NCBI GenBank assembly: GCA_900110015.1
Contig: FOCD01000002.1
Coordinates: 124,001-188,000, forward strand
From: Terribacillus saccharophilus
GTDB taxonomy: Bacteria > Bacillota > Bacilli > Bacillales > Amphibacillaceae
DNA length: 64,000 nucleotides
Reading direction: 5' to 3'
A model generated the notes under the pieces. The model was not told where the DNA came from, made no database searches, and saw nothing but the letters and a program-made list of their open reading frames with translations. The translations under genes and the position numbers were made by a program. This document shows, piece by piece, positions 37,292 to 45,998 of the stretch (position 1 is the stretch's first letter; each line of letters starts with the position of its first letter).

Positions 37292-39055
37292 TCAAGGAAT
37301 GCTCACATGTGATTTATCATTATCAGGTGAATAAATATCATTGATATTCCATTTCCCATCTGTTGGAACCGGCTCATTTTTCATTGCTACATCGATCACA
37401 ACAGGTTCGTTTGCTGCGATTGCTTCTTTTAATGCCCCTTTGAATTGCTCGGCATTTTCAATTTTTATTCCCTTTATGCCATAAGCTTTCGCAATGGCGG
37501 CGAAGTCAGGTGAGTAGCTATTACCGTCAATTTGAAATCTCGTTCCGTATGTTGTGTCATAATGCGCCATCTCCAGACCAGCGATTGTACCAAAAGCACT
37601 ATTATTCATCACAACCCAGACAACCGGGATGTTTTCTTCTTTCGCTGTTGCGAGCACAGAAGGATTTTGTCCGAATCCACCATCGCCTATCAGAGAAACG
37701 ACCACTTTTTCCGGGGCAGCTATTTTCGCTCCAAGAGCAGCTGAACTGCCGAAGCCCATTGTTGCGAAACCGCCAGGTGTCAAAATGGAACCTGGTGTGT
37801 AAATAGGAAATTGCTGTCCCACGCCGTTTTTATTCCAGCCAACATCAGTTGTAAGATACGCATCCCGCGGAAGAACATCACGAACCTCAGCTAATATACG
37901 TTCTGGCTTCATCGGGAAAGATGTGCTGTGGACATTTTTTGAAATGCGCTCGCGTAATGATTTGCGATAGGATACGATTTCTTCTTTTAGCTGATGGTTA
38001 CGATCAATACCATCCGGATACAGCCGACGCGCTACCCGATTTAGGGCATGGAAAGCTTTTTTCAGGTCAGCAACCGCCCCTATCTCTGCCGGATAGTTAC
38101 GACCAATTTCATTCGAATCTATATCAATATGAATCAATTTCGTTTTTGGAAAATGGAAGGTTACATCATCATACCAACTGCTTGAATCTGCTTCAGAAAA
38201 GCGGGTGCCTGCCCCGAAAATGTAATCAGCATTCTTTGTTTGTTCATTAATAAAGCTTGTGCCCCAGAAGCCTGTCATGCCAAGTGTCAGTTTATGGTCA
38301 TCAGGCAGGACACCTTTGCCCATCAAAGAATGCGCTACCGGTATGTTCATATGCTCTACAAATTCTCGCAGCTCCTCAGCCGCATCGGCCAGCACCACAC
38401 CTCCGCCTGCATATAGCACTGGACGCTTTGCATCAGCTAATTTCTTTACAATATGTTCAGCTGTTTCTTCATCTAATGAAGGTTTTTCCACCACTTGCGT
38501 ATGATGCTGGATCAGCTTGAATCCGTCTTCTTCTATTTTCTTCGAGAATATATCCATCGGCACGGATATAAGAACGGGACCCGGGCGTCCGCTTTCCGCC
38601 AACTGAAATGCTTTTTGAAGGATTTCCGGAAACAGCTCAGCCTGATCAACACGCCATGCTCGCTTCACAAATGGACGATAAATTTCATATTGTGCGCCGT
38701 CAGCATGCATATTCACTTCCTGGTGCGGGTGCTTTCCATAATAATAACTTGGCACATCACCTGCGATAACAACCATCGGAGTAGAGTCTAAAGCCGCATT
38801 AGCAACTCCTGTTGCGGCATTCGTCAATCCAGGTCCTAAGTGACTCAGTACAACAGCAGCTTTCTTCGTTACCCGGGCATATCCATCTGCTGCATGAGAC
38901 GCAATTTGCTCATGACGCACGTTAATGAACTTGATTGAGCTTTTTTCTAATTCCGCTAAAACCGCTATGTTCGTGTGTCCGCACAGTCCAAATATATGTT
39001 TCACACCGCGAGATTCCAGATATTTGACTAACTGCTCCGAAACCAACTTTTTCAT
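37292..39055 (-). CDS. Thiamine diphosphate-dependent enzyme (acetolactate synthase / 2-hydroxyacyl-CoA lyase superfamily)
   Basis: 587 residues with the three-domain ThDP layout. The catalytic glutamate is Glu49 in NVRHEQIASHAADGYAR; the central Rossmann domain has RPVLYAGGGVV; the ThDP-Mg motif runs from GDGGFGQNPSVLATAKE to VVMNNS. Family members include acetolactate synthase, oxalyl-CoA decarboxylase, 2-hydroxyacyl-CoA lyase and sulfoacetaldehyde acetyltransferase. With a CaiB-type CoA-transferase downstream and an aldehyde dehydrogenase upstream, cleavage of a 2-hydroxyacyl-CoA or decarboxylation of an oxo acid is plausible. An IlvB role is unlikely, as no small subunit is nearby. Confidence 0.82.
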   Translation of the reverse strand: MKKLVSEQLVKYLESRGVKHIFGLCGHTNIAVLAELEKSSIKFINVRHEQIASHAADGYARVTKKAAVVLSHLGPGLTNAATGVANAALDSTPMVVIAGDVPSYYYGKHPHQEVNMHADGAQYEIYRPFVKRAWRVDQAELFPEILQKAFQLAESGRPGPVLISVPMDIFSKKIEEDGFKLIQHHTQVVEKPSLDEETAEHIVKKLADAKRPVLYAGGGVVLADAAEELREFVEHMNIPVAHSLMGKGVLPDDHKLTLGMTGFWGTSFINEQTKNADYIFGAGTRFSEADSSSWYDDVTFHFPKTKLIHIDIDSNEIGRNYPAEIGAVADLKKAFHALNRVARRLYPDGIDRNHQLKEEIVSYRKSLRERISKNVHSTSFPMKPERILAEVRDVLPRDAYLTTDVGWNKNGVGQQFPIYTPGSILTPGGFATMGFGSSAALGAKIAAPEKVVVSLIGDGGFGQNPSVLATAKEENIPVVWVVMNNSAFGTIAGLEMAHYDTTYGTRFQIDGNSYSPDFAAIAKAYGIKGIKIENAEQFKGALKEAIAANEPVVIDVAMKNEPVPTDGKWNINDIYSPDNDKSHVSIP

Positions 39056-39086
39056 GATAAGGTATCCTCCTAGCTCTTGTTCTTGC

Positions 39087-40514
39087 TTACAATAAATCCT
39101 GAAGCACGACCATTTTCATCTCCGTCATTTCTTCCGCAGCAAAACGTGGACCTTCTCTGCCGATACCACTATTTTTGATTCCGCCATACGGCCAATGATC
39201 CAAACGGAAGTTAGAAGAACCATTTACAATAACACCGCCGACCTCCAGTTCTTTTGCTGCCTTACGGATCACTTCCAGCGAGTTCGAAAAAATGCCGGCT
39301 TGTAGGCCGAATTCCGACTCATTCACTTCTTTGATTGCATCGTTTAAATCATGATAGGGCAGCACACTTACTACCGGTCCGAATACTTCCTGGCACACAA
39401 CTTTGCTTTGCTTTTTCGGTCGCAGAAGAATTACCGGTTCTATAGAAGCTCCGTTCGCATTTCCGCCATGGATAAGCTCTGCACCTTCTGCTAAAGCTTC
39501 GCAAATCCAATCATGGATTCGCTCTGCTGTTTGTGTATTTACGACACACCCGACATCTGTGCGCTCTTCTTCCGGATTTCCAACAATAAGTGCAGCCGTG
39601 CGTTGTTTTAGTTCCGCAACAAATCTGTCCAAGATCTGTTCATGAACATAAATACGCTGGACGGAAATACAGCTTTGTCCAGAATTGCTGAAAGCTGTTT
39701 TCGCACAAATGGCAGCAGCACGCTCGACATTGGCATCTTCATGGACAATAGTTCCCGCATTTCCGCCAAGCTCCAATAACACTTTTTTCATGCCTGCTGT
39801 TTTGCTGATTTGCTGACCTCCTGGAACGCCTCCGGTGAACGAAACGAGATTGACTCGATCATCCTGGACGAGCTTTTCGCCTATTTCTTTTCCGCCTAGA
39901 ATCATGTGGATTGCCTGCGTCGGCATTCCAGCCTCCAACAGCAATTCAACAAGCGCAGTTGCAATCAAAGGTGCTTGCGGAGCTGGCTTTAAAATGGTGA
40001 CGTTACCCGCAGCAAAACTTGGTCCGATTTTATGACATATCAAATTGAGCGGTGCATTAAAAGGTGTAATAGCTGCGACGACTCCTACAGGAACACGGAA
40101 AGTCAACGCCATGGAAGATGCTCCCCGCTCTGATGCCCCTCCCGGAATTGTCTCGCCAAAAAGCCGTTTCACTTCCTCTGCTGACAGCTGTAATGTTTCT
40201 ATCGATCGAGCCACTTCATCCCGTGTATTTTTCAGCGCCTTGCCTACTTCTTTTGCAATTAAAGCTGCAAATTCTTCTCTGCGCTCTTCCAGCAAAGCAG
40301 CAGCTCGATACAGCACCTTAGCCCGGAATGCCTGTGAAAGAGAAGCAATTTGCTTTTTATCGCTATGCGCTGCTGCCAGCGCTAGGTCAACCTCTTCTTT
40401 ATTCGCTGTTAATTGAACTCCAACATTTTCATTTTTATATGGACCCACAACTGGGATAGGTTCACGATCATCGTCAATCCATACACCATTTACAAAAGGT
40501 CTGGCCTTTCGCAT
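39087..40514 (-). CDS. NAD(P)-dependent aldehyde dehydrogenase
   Basis: 475-residue aldehyde dehydrogenase. The general-base glutamate is Glu248 in VLLELGGNAG and the catalytic cysteine Cys282 in SNSGQSCISVQR. The cofactor stretch is ITPFNAPLNLICHKIGPSFA with LKPAP. PYGGIKNSGIGREGP closes the catalytic domain. The variant P-A-P and NAG motifs resemble lactaldehyde or glyceraldehyde-3-phosphate-type ALDHs rather than betaine aldehyde enzymes. It likely oxidises the aldehyde released by a pathway lyase. The gene lies 6 nt after the citryl-CoA-lyase-like gene. Confidence 0.86.
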   Translation of the reverse strand: MRKARPFVNGVWIDDDREPIPVVGPYKNENVGVQLTANKEEVDLALAAAHSDKKQIASLSQAFRAKVLYRAAALLEERREEFAALIAKEVGKALKNTRDEVARSIETLQLSAEEVKRLFGETIPGGASERGASSMALTFRVPVGVVAAITPFNAPLNLICHKIGPSFAAGNVTILKPAPQAPLIATALVELLLEAGMPTQAIHMILGGKEIGEKLVQDDRVNLVSFTGGVPGGQQISKTAGMKKVLLELGGNAGTIVHEDANVERAAAICAKTAFSNSGQSCISVQRIYVHEQILDRFVAELKQRTAALIVGNPEEERTDVGCVVNTQTAERIHDWICEALAEGAELIHGGNANGASIEPVILLRPKKQSKVVCQEVFGPVVSVLPYHDLNDAIKEVNESEFGLQAGIFSNSLEVIRKAAKELEVGGVIVNGSSNFRLDHWPYGGIKNSGIGREGPRFAAEEMTEMKMVVLQDLL

Positions 40515-40520
40515 TGCTTA

Positions 40521-41348
40521 TCACTCCTTCTGCAAGTCTTCTGGTATATCTCCTGTATATTTAACGAGCTTTTCTTCATTAGGACATGGACCTTTGATCA
40601 ATGTGCCCTGCATTAATTCTTCGTAGGCATGCGCAACGATTCCCATTCCTCGCGAAAGAGAAAAAATCCCTTTTGCTGCTTCTGCCGGGATACTGAGCTC
40701 ACATTGAATGGCTGCAGAAATACCATCAACATTAATCGTAAACTTGCGTTTCTTAACTACTGACATCGTTTGTCGGTAATCCTCTAGAATCGCAAGATAT
40801 TCTCCCGTTATTTCTCCGCTATCAATCACCTTCTGCGCCAAATCGTACAACCTATTAACTCGCGGATCTTGATCATGCAGCTGATGGCCAAAACCAGGAA
40901 GCTTCTTTCCTTCAGTTAGGAATCGCTGCAAGGTATCCGCCACAGCATTTTTATTTGAAGCCAGTTCTGCATTCGTTTTGTATAACAATTCCATTGCGCC
41001 TTCTACTGCTCCTCCATGAATGTCTCCAAGCATATTAATCCCTGTAGCAACAGCGGAATTAAAACTAACACCGCAAGTAGCCGCCATTCTTGCTGCCGCT
41101 ATCGAAGGAGCGCGCGGACCATGATCCGCACCGGCTACTAGCACACTTTCAAATAATTTAGCTTGCTGCTCAGTTAACTCTTTACCGACCAGCAGAAAAA
41201 ACAACATTTGGCTGTACGATATGTTTCCAATCAGATTCTCAATTCGTTTTCCACGAAGAATAATTGAGTTTTTCTTTATGTCGCTAATCTCTGTTTCCCA
41301 CCAAGCACCGCCATTTTTGTAGTGCTCTAAAGCACTTCGTCCACTCAT
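40521..41348 (-). CDS. Citrate synthase-fold protein, citryl-CoA lyase-like
   Basis: 275 residues, shorter than citrate synthase (~370-430) and close to free-standing citryl-CoA lyase-like proteins. The citrate synthase catalytic positions are conserved: His111 in MLGDIHGGAVEGAM, His155 in LPGFGHQLHDQDPR, and Asp208 in FTINVDGISAAIQ. It probably breaks or forms a carbon bond next to a CoA thioester. Start ATG 41348 follows GAGGTG closely; a TTG five codons up is less likely. It is the first gene after the internal palindromic operator, so it may head its own transcript with ALDH, ThDP enzyme and CoA-transferase. Confidence 0.75.
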   Translation of the reverse strand: MSGRSALEHYKNGGAWWETEISDIKKNSIILRGKRIENLIGNISYSQMLFFLLVGKELTEQQAKLFESVLVAGADHGPRAPSIAAARMAATCGVSFNSAVATGINMLGDIHGGAVEGAMELLYKTNAELASNKNAVADTLQRFLTEGKKLPGFGHQLHDQDPRVNRLYDLAQKVIDSGEITGEYLAILEDYRQTMSVVKKRKFTINVDGISAAIQCELSIPAEAAKGIFSLSRGMGIVAHAYEELMQGTLIKGPCPNEEKLVKYTGDIPEDLQKE

Positions 41349-41366
41349 TCTCTCACCTCGCAAAAT

Positions 41367-41381
41367 CTTGTATACTAGTAT
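41367..41381. promoter_or_regulatory. Palindromic operator, copy 1 (before the citryl-CoA-lyase-like gene)
   Basis: CTTGTATACTAGTAT on the plus strand, with a perfect 12-bp palindrome TATACTAGTATA at 41371-41382. It overlaps the TAG stop of the TIM-barrel gene. The same 15-mer occurs at 43366-43380 and 44150-44164. Confidence 0.75.
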
Positions 41382-42205
41382 ATGTTCACGTCATCCAGAT
41401 TCAGACTGATATATTCCTTCGCCGATAGTAAGCATCGTCTTGCATATTCTTCAAACCCTAATTCCTTTGCCCGCTGCAAGTGAGGTATTTCCAACGAGTA
41501 TGGGATTTTAGGGATTTCCCGTAATATCTCTTTGATCGGGACACCACCTTCTCCAATATAAAGACGTTCTTCTCTCATTATTTTGATCATCTGCTCTTTT
41601 GAAGCTGGAATTTCTTTGCTTGCATCACATAGATGAAACATATGAAACCATTCAGCAGGTATCCCTTTGATATCGCTTACATTTTCTTTCGATCGATGAA
41701 AATGATGGCTATCTATCATCAGACCTGCATTATCCTGAGCAGCTGTTGAAAGCATACTGACAGCCTGCTCCAATGTCGCAACGGATGCTACAGGAACAAA
41801 TTCCAGTTCTATTGTCAATTGATAAGTTTTTGCTAATTCACACAATTGGATAAAACGCTCAGTTGCAAATACTAAATCGTTAGTCCAAACACTGCAAAGC
41901 ACATGTCGCGCTCCCAGTTCTGCTCCGACTTCAAAAGCTGGTTCATACTGTTTCGGATCCATACCATCCACTATTTTGGCTAGCTCTATATCTAACACTT
42001 GGATACCAGTTTCACGAAGTGCTGTTTTTGTTTGTCTAAGCATTTTTCGGTTGCTAGCCAAGTTATAATTCGGTTCATTTTTCAGTCCCATACAAATCGG
42101 TCTGATGCTTACAAAATCAAAGCCTGCCCTGGCTGCAATATAAGTTAGTTTTGGGGGAGGACATGCTAATGCTGTCAGATGCGCTAAAGAAAATTGATCC
42201 TTCAA
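41375..42205 (-). CDS. Sugar phosphate isomerase/epimerase-like TIM barrel
   Basis: 276 residues of the AP endonuclease 2 superfamily (IolE/IolI-like). The N-terminus FSLAHLTALACPPPKLTYIA leads the barrel. Metal-ligand-like strands are LTIELEFVPVASV, NAGLMIDSHHFHRS, WFHMFHLCDA and PYSLEIP. Start set at TTG 42205, 9 nt after AAAGG, which gives the usual family N-terminus; the frame stays open to a GTG at 42259. It follows the Gfo/Idh gene, a pairing also seen in inositol and other polyol pathways. Substrate unknown. Confidence 0.75.
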   Translation of the reverse strand: MKDQFSLAHLTALACPPPKLTYIAARAGFDFVSIRPICMGLKNEPNYNLASNRKMLRQTKTALRETGIQVLDIELAKIVDGMDPKQYEPAFEVGAELGARHVLCSVWTNDLVFATERFIQLCELAKTYQLTIELEFVPVASVATLEQAVSMLSTAAQDNAGLMIDSHHFHRSKENVSDIKGIPAEWFHMFHLCDASKEIPASKEQMIKIMREERLYIGEGGVPIKEILREIPKIPYSLEIPHLQRAKELGFEEYARRCLLSAKEYISLNLDDVNIY

Positions 42206-42286
42206 AGTGATCAACCTTTCTGTATTCTTTCTTCTGAGCAAAACCCGCCATTTTCCCACCTGCTTTTACTTCTCCTGATACAGAAA

Positions 42287-43345
42287 CTATTTGTTCTCAG
42301 GATTACCTTTGCTTTCTCGAAGTGTCACTCGCCTTTTTTCTCGAATAGATAGATTGATTGCTTCCAGTATTTCTAACGTTCTTAAACCTGCTTCTCCAGG
42401 GACACGCGGCTCTTCGCCTTCTTTCAGTACCTCCATAAAATGATGAAGTTCTGCTGCTATCGGATCAAGAGTAGCAACGGGTGGAAAATGCTGTTCTAAC
42501 AAAGCATGTTTCCATCCATACTCACCCTCACTGTACTGATAACAGCGAAAGCTCGGAAAAGCCAAGCTCCCTTTTGTTCCGAAAAAGTAATAGCAATCTT
42601 CATCATAAAAGTTATAAACTGGGTTCTCTTTTACATTGAATTCATAAGACCACGGAGAAGGTACTCCGTCTGTCAGAAAGTATTGAATGACTGTCCCGTC
42701 GTCAGCCTCTAAAATGGCTGTTACTGCATCCTCTATCTCCAACCCACGTATCTTATTTCGACTCGTTGCGTAAGCGCTTTCAATATTTAAGTTAGTCGTA
42801 TAAAGCAGATTATCTAAATCATGAATGCCATTAATCAGTAGTGGTCCGCCTCCTGCTTTAACACGCCAAGCTTCCTTGTAATAGTCTTTATCCTTGGCAA
42901 GGACCCACATCATATTTACGCCAACCAGATCTCCGATGACACCACTTTCCAGCAAGTACTTTAAATGATTGATTTTTGCAGAAAATCGCCTATGATGACC
43001 AACCATTAGCTTTACTTGCTTATCGTGGCAATATGCGATCATTTCACGAGCCGCTTCCGTTGTATCGGCGATCGGCTTTTCCACCAGACAATGCAGCCCT
43101 TTATCAGCGCAGTACGTAACAGCTTCTTTGTGTAAGTGATTTGGCAATGTAATAATCACGCCGTCCAAGGGGCACGTATCAATGAGCTCCTTATAATCTT
43201 CGAATAAAGGTACAGCCAACTCATTTGCCCGCTCCATTGCACTCGCATTATTACCCGCTACCGCCACCAATGTGAGATCCGCCATATTTTTCGCCTGCTG
43301 TGCAAATGTGTATCCATGATTCAACCCCAGCACTGCAATTCTCAT
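42287..43345 (-). CDS. Gfo/Idh/MocA family oxidoreductase
   Basis: 352 residues with the Rossmann start RIAVLGLNHGYTFAQ, the lysine-proline motif LVEKPIADTTEAAREM, and GGGPLLINGIHDLDNLLY with the active-site histidine and aspartate. The C-terminal half forms the open-sheet domain (DAVTAILEADDGTVIQYF). It is a sugar, polyol or cyclitol dehydrogenase using NAD(P). AAAGGAG precedes ATG. Copy 2 of the palindromic operator lies 21-35 nt upstream. It is the first enzyme of the unit behind the GntR regulator. It is not an IolG orthologue: that one is at 3614-4660. Confidence 0.82.
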   Translation of the reverse strand: MRIAVLGLNHGYTFAQQAKNMADLTLVAVAGNNASAMERANELAVPLFEDYKELIDTCPLDGVIITLPNHLHKEAVTYCADKGLHCLVEKPIADTTEAAREMIAYCHDKQVKLMVGHHRRFSAKINHLKYLLESGVIGDLVGVNMMWVLAKDKDYYKEAWRVKAGGGPLLINGIHDLDNLLYTTNLNIESAYATSRNKIRGLEIEDAVTAILEADDGTVIQYFLTDGVPSPWSYEFNVKENPVYNFYDEDCYYFFGTKGSLAFPSFRCYQYSEGEYGWKHALLEQHFPPVATLDPIAAELHHFMEVLKEGEEPRVPGEAGLRTLEILEAINLSIREKRRVTLRESKGNPENK

Positions 43346-43365
43346 CCAGCTATTCTCCTTTTAAC

Positions 43366-43380
43366 ATACTAGTATACAAG
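43366..43380. promoter_or_regulatory. Palindromic operator, copy 2 (before the Gfo/Idh gene)
   Basis: The plus strand reads ATACTAGTATACAAG; the minus strand is the same 15-mer as copy 1. It lies between the gntR stop and the Gfo/Idh ribosome site. TATACT within it could also serve as a -10 box, so binding would block initiation. Confidence 0.75.
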
Positions 43381-43401
43381 TTATGATTGATTCCGACTCT
43401 T

Positions 43402-44106
43402 TTACTGAGATTGCGATTCAAAGTAATCAGCATACTTCTTAATGATGTTTCCATAGTGATCGGCGGCTGTGTCCAGATGCTGATTTAGTCGTCTTACAAC
43501 TCCAATTGCATTATTTTTTTGTATCAGCGTAATCAATTCTTCGTGGTCAAGAATGACCCTGCCCATTTCCCGTGACTCAAAAAAATCCAAATAACTGACC
43601 CTGTTCACATGTCCCCTTACCTGACGAACGATAGCCGCTAAGGTCTGGTTGCCGCATATTTCAAGGATCTTGTCGTGAAACTTCTCATCATACTCGTAAA
43701 AAGAAATAACCTCCTGCTTTTGTGCAGCAGCTCGCTGCTGATCCAAAATATGCATCAATTCAGCACTGTATTTAATAACTTGTAAATCAGATTCATCCCA
43801 CATGACCGCAGCTTCCCGAAACGCAACTGCTTCCAGACCTTTTCTAACCTGAAACGCTTCCTGCACCTTTTTCTTTGAAATATATTTCACCCTGATCCCT
43901 TTTTGAGGAATGATCTGCAGGAACTCCTCTGAAGCAAGTAAGTGAATGGCTTCCCTGACAGGCGTTCTGCTTAAGCCTAGTTCTTCTGCAATTGTGCTCT
44001 CAAAGATCATCTGCCCCGGCTTGTACTCTAGCGTGATAATCTTGTGGTATAAGTGTTTATACACTTCATAGGCTAATGTTTTACGCTGGACAGTAAATTT
44101 GTTCAT
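43402..44106 (-). CDS. GntR-family transcriptional regulator (FadR/VanR subfamily)
   Basis: About 234 residues. The N-terminal winged helix is classical GntR: PGQMIFESTIAEELGLSRTPVREAIHLL. The all-helical FCD effector domain follows, with metal-site-like residues in YDEKFHDKILEICGN and ILDHEELITLI. Such proteins sense carboxylates or sugar acids. Start is uncertain: ATG 44106 is 9 nt from a weak AAAGAG, and ATGs at 44112 and 44115 are nearby. It precedes the six-enzyme unit in the same direction. The identical 15-bp element before it and before two enzyme genes makes it the obvious binding protein. Confidence 0.85.
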   Translation of the reverse strand: MNKFTVQRKTLAYEVYKHLYHKIITLEYKPGQMIFESTIAEELGLSRTPVREAIHLLASEEFLQIIPQKGIRVKYISKKKVQEAFQVRKGLEAVAFREAAVMWDESDLQVIKYSAELMHILDQQRAAAQKQEVISFYEYDEKFHDKILEICGNQTLAAIVRQVRGHVNRVSYLDFFESREMGRVILDHEELITLIQKNNAIGVVRRLNQHLDTAADHYGNIIKKYADYFESQSQ

Positions 44107-44149
44107 GCTCATCATCTCTTTATCATCTGGATTGTTTAAATCGAAAATG

Positions 44150-44164
44150 ATACTAGTATACAAG
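44150..44164. promoter_or_regulatory. Palindromic operator, copy 3 (before gntR)
   Basis: The minus strand reads CTTGTATACTAGTAT, identical to copies 1 and 2, about 45 nt before the regulator start. It implies autoregulation. Confidence 0.75.
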
Positions 44165-44307
44165 TAAGAAATTGCGCCTCATGCTTCCACTGTATGCTTC
44201 TGGGTGAGATATATTTCCTTATTACATTCATTTATTTCATATACAAAAAAGGCATCGGTTTTATACACCATTTGTTTGTTATTTATCCATTTTTTATATT
44301 ATTTCAT

Positions 44308-44336
44308 TTTACAGTCTGTTATCATTTCCATATATT
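44308..44336 (+). promoter_or_regulatory. Candidate promoter of the SUKH gene
   Basis: -35 TTTACA (44308-44313), 17-nt spacer, -10 TATATT (44331-44336). The implied leader is very short (about 13 nt), which lowers confidence. Confidence 0.35.
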
Positions 44337-44355
44337 TGTTAGAAGGAGCAATATC

Positions 44356-45183
44356 ATGGCTAAGAATACTAAACTATGGCAAGGCAGTGAAGAAGATGAT
44401 TATTTTCCCGTTTTACAAATTTCAACTTCGGATTTAGAAGCATACGAAGACAAACTGTGTATTAAACTACCCATTTTATATAAAACCCACCTACTTGAAA
44501 AGAATGGCGGCAAGCCTGTTTTCAATGCAGTTCCTACTAGGGTTCCTACAACATGGGCCTCTGATCATGCTAATATTCACCTTATATTTGGGCTTAGGGA
44601 AGAAGAAGGAATCGAAGATACTGATTATTTAATCAAAGAGTGGAATTTCTCTGCAAAAGATATTGTGATTTTTGCCATGAGTGAAGATACTGCATTTTAT
44701 TACTTTGATTATTCAAGTAAAAATAAGTATCCTTCTGTTAAAATATTCGAACCCGAGGGAGATCTTAAAGGACATCTTGTTGCCGAAGATTATGAATCAT
44801 TCATAGCAAAACTTTATAAAGAAGACTATGATTTTGCAGATGATGAAATAGATGCAGCAATATTAGAGGAACAACAAAAATGGTCAGATACAAAATTATT
44901 CGATAAGTACATTAAAGAAGATAACCTTGATGAGTTATTGAGTGGTATTATTTTCTACAGAACAACCGAGGACTATAATTGGCTCACACAAAAAATAATT
45001 GATCTTAGTAAGAGTAAACATTCTGCTGTTAGAATTGAAGCCGCTGAAGTGCTGTTAAGCATTGTCGAGTATAGCATCGCAGATGTGGATTCAGCACTAA
45101 TTAAACAATCAATTGAAATCTATAATCTTGATACTGATCCGGACGTAATTTCATATATGGAAGATATAAAGGAATTCCTCTAA
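44356..45183 (+). CDS. SMI1/KNR4 (SUKH-1) domain protein, immunity-like
   Basis: 275 residues. The N-terminal ~140 form a SUKH-1 domain: ISTSDLEAYEDKLCIKLPI, YKTHLLEKNGGKP, the conserved tryptophan around EWNFSAKDIVIFA, and FYYFDYSS. The C-terminal ~110 residues look helical and acidic. SUKH proteins are common immunity proteins against contact-dependent or polymorphic toxins. No toxin gene adjoins, so it may be an orphan antidote. AGAAGGAG sits 5-7 nt before ATG 44356; the 54 upstream codons are hydrophobic and lack a ribosome site. The base composition is AT-rich relative to the core genes. Confidence 0.75.
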   Translation: MAKNTKLWQGSEEDDYFPVLQISTSDLEAYEDKLCIKLPILYKTHLLEKNGGKPVFNAVPTRVPTTWASDHANIHLIFGLREEEGIEDTDYLIKEWNFSAKDIVIFAMSEDTAFYYFDYSSKNKYPSVKIFEPEGDLKGHLVAEDYESFIAKLYKEDYDFADDEIDAAILEEQQKWSDTKLFDKYIKEDNLDELLSGIIFYRTTEDYNWLTQKIIDLSKSKHSAVRIEAAEVLLSIVEYSIADVDSALIKQSIEIYNLDTDPDVISYMEDIKEFL

Positions 45184-45233
45184 CTTCTATTACTTCGTTG
45201 ATTAGATGATTACTTTTGATGGGAGCTCATAAT

Positions 45234-45572
45234 ATGAAAAAAATATTGCTTATCTCGATTCCGATTCTTCTATTCCTTACAGTTATAGTGATTTGGGTGT
45301 ATTTTTTAGCCAATGGAGTTCCCTGGGAAAAAGAAGCAGCTAATAACTTAGTGTATAAGCAATTAGGTATATCAGACACCGATTTAAAATCCAAAGATTT
45401 AGAATGGGAATCAAAGTCTGGTAAGTATGAAGTGTATCTAGTATATAAAGATGAACCTAATCTCACGTATTCCTATATCCATCGCCGTGACCTAAATAAG
45501 ATTCTCTTACTTAGTATCCATGACAATAAAACTGATCTAGACATAGTAACCGGAAAGTATCAATTATACTAG
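45234..45572 (+). CDS. Small membrane-anchored protein, DUF3139-like
   Basis: 112 residues: one N-terminal membrane segment (KILLISIPILLFLTVIVIW) and an exported domain of about 80 residues. The order NNLVYKQLGISDTDLKSKD followed by SGKYEVYLVYKDEPN fits the DUF3139 family of small Bacilli proteins. Function unknown. GGGAG lies 8 nt before ATG 45234. It follows the SUKH gene by 50 nt and could be co-transcribed. Confidence 0.6.
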   Translation: MKKILLISIPILLFLTVIVIWVYFLANGVPWEKEAANNLVYKQLGISDTDLKSKDLEWESKSGKYEVYLVYKDEPNLTYSYIHRRDLNKILLLSIHDNKTDLDIVTGKYQLY

Positions 45573-45956
45573 TTACAATTAAGACCTATGAGATATTCCG
45601 AGGCTATTTTTAGCCTCAAAATTATTTCACTATGCTTTTACCAGTACAAACGCATGCTATACTACGATAACTAACATTACTTGTTATATTCATCAAATCA
45701 TTATGTTTGCCTTTTAGTTTGCAAACCACCACTTATCTGGTCGCAGTCTAACTAACGACTTGCCAGTTCCGATTTTGGCTAATTACTTCCTTTGCTTTTT
45801 ATCATTTTTCTTTTTTATTGAAAATCTGTTATATTTGTACAAAAGTGAAGAGGTGTTTACTTCCGACTTTTAACTTTAGGGTATTTCTATCATTGTAGCT
45901 AATCTTCACCTAATAAGCTTCAGAATAAAAAAGTTATAGTAGAGGAGGTATCTAAT
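45573..45956. other. AT-rich non-coding stretch
   Basis: No ORF over 40 codons that I can support. Contains a GAGGCTA/TAGCCTC hairpin (45600-45617) without a T-run and a GTTTGCAAAC palindrome near 45719 that recurs beside the integrase remnant near 47910. Confidence 0.4.
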
Positions 45957-45998
45957 ATAGTATACGTTGCTTTATCCTTATTAATATTCTACTTTATA

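Noticed and set aside
44194-44355. N-terminal hydrophobic extension of the SUKH gene
   Set aside because: No ribosome site, AT-rich intergenic character, overlap with the promoter candidate, and SUKH domains begin at ATG 44356.
45600-45617. GAGGCTA/TAGCCTC hairpin as terminator of the DUF3139-like gene
   Set aside because: No T-run on either strand; possible but not supported.
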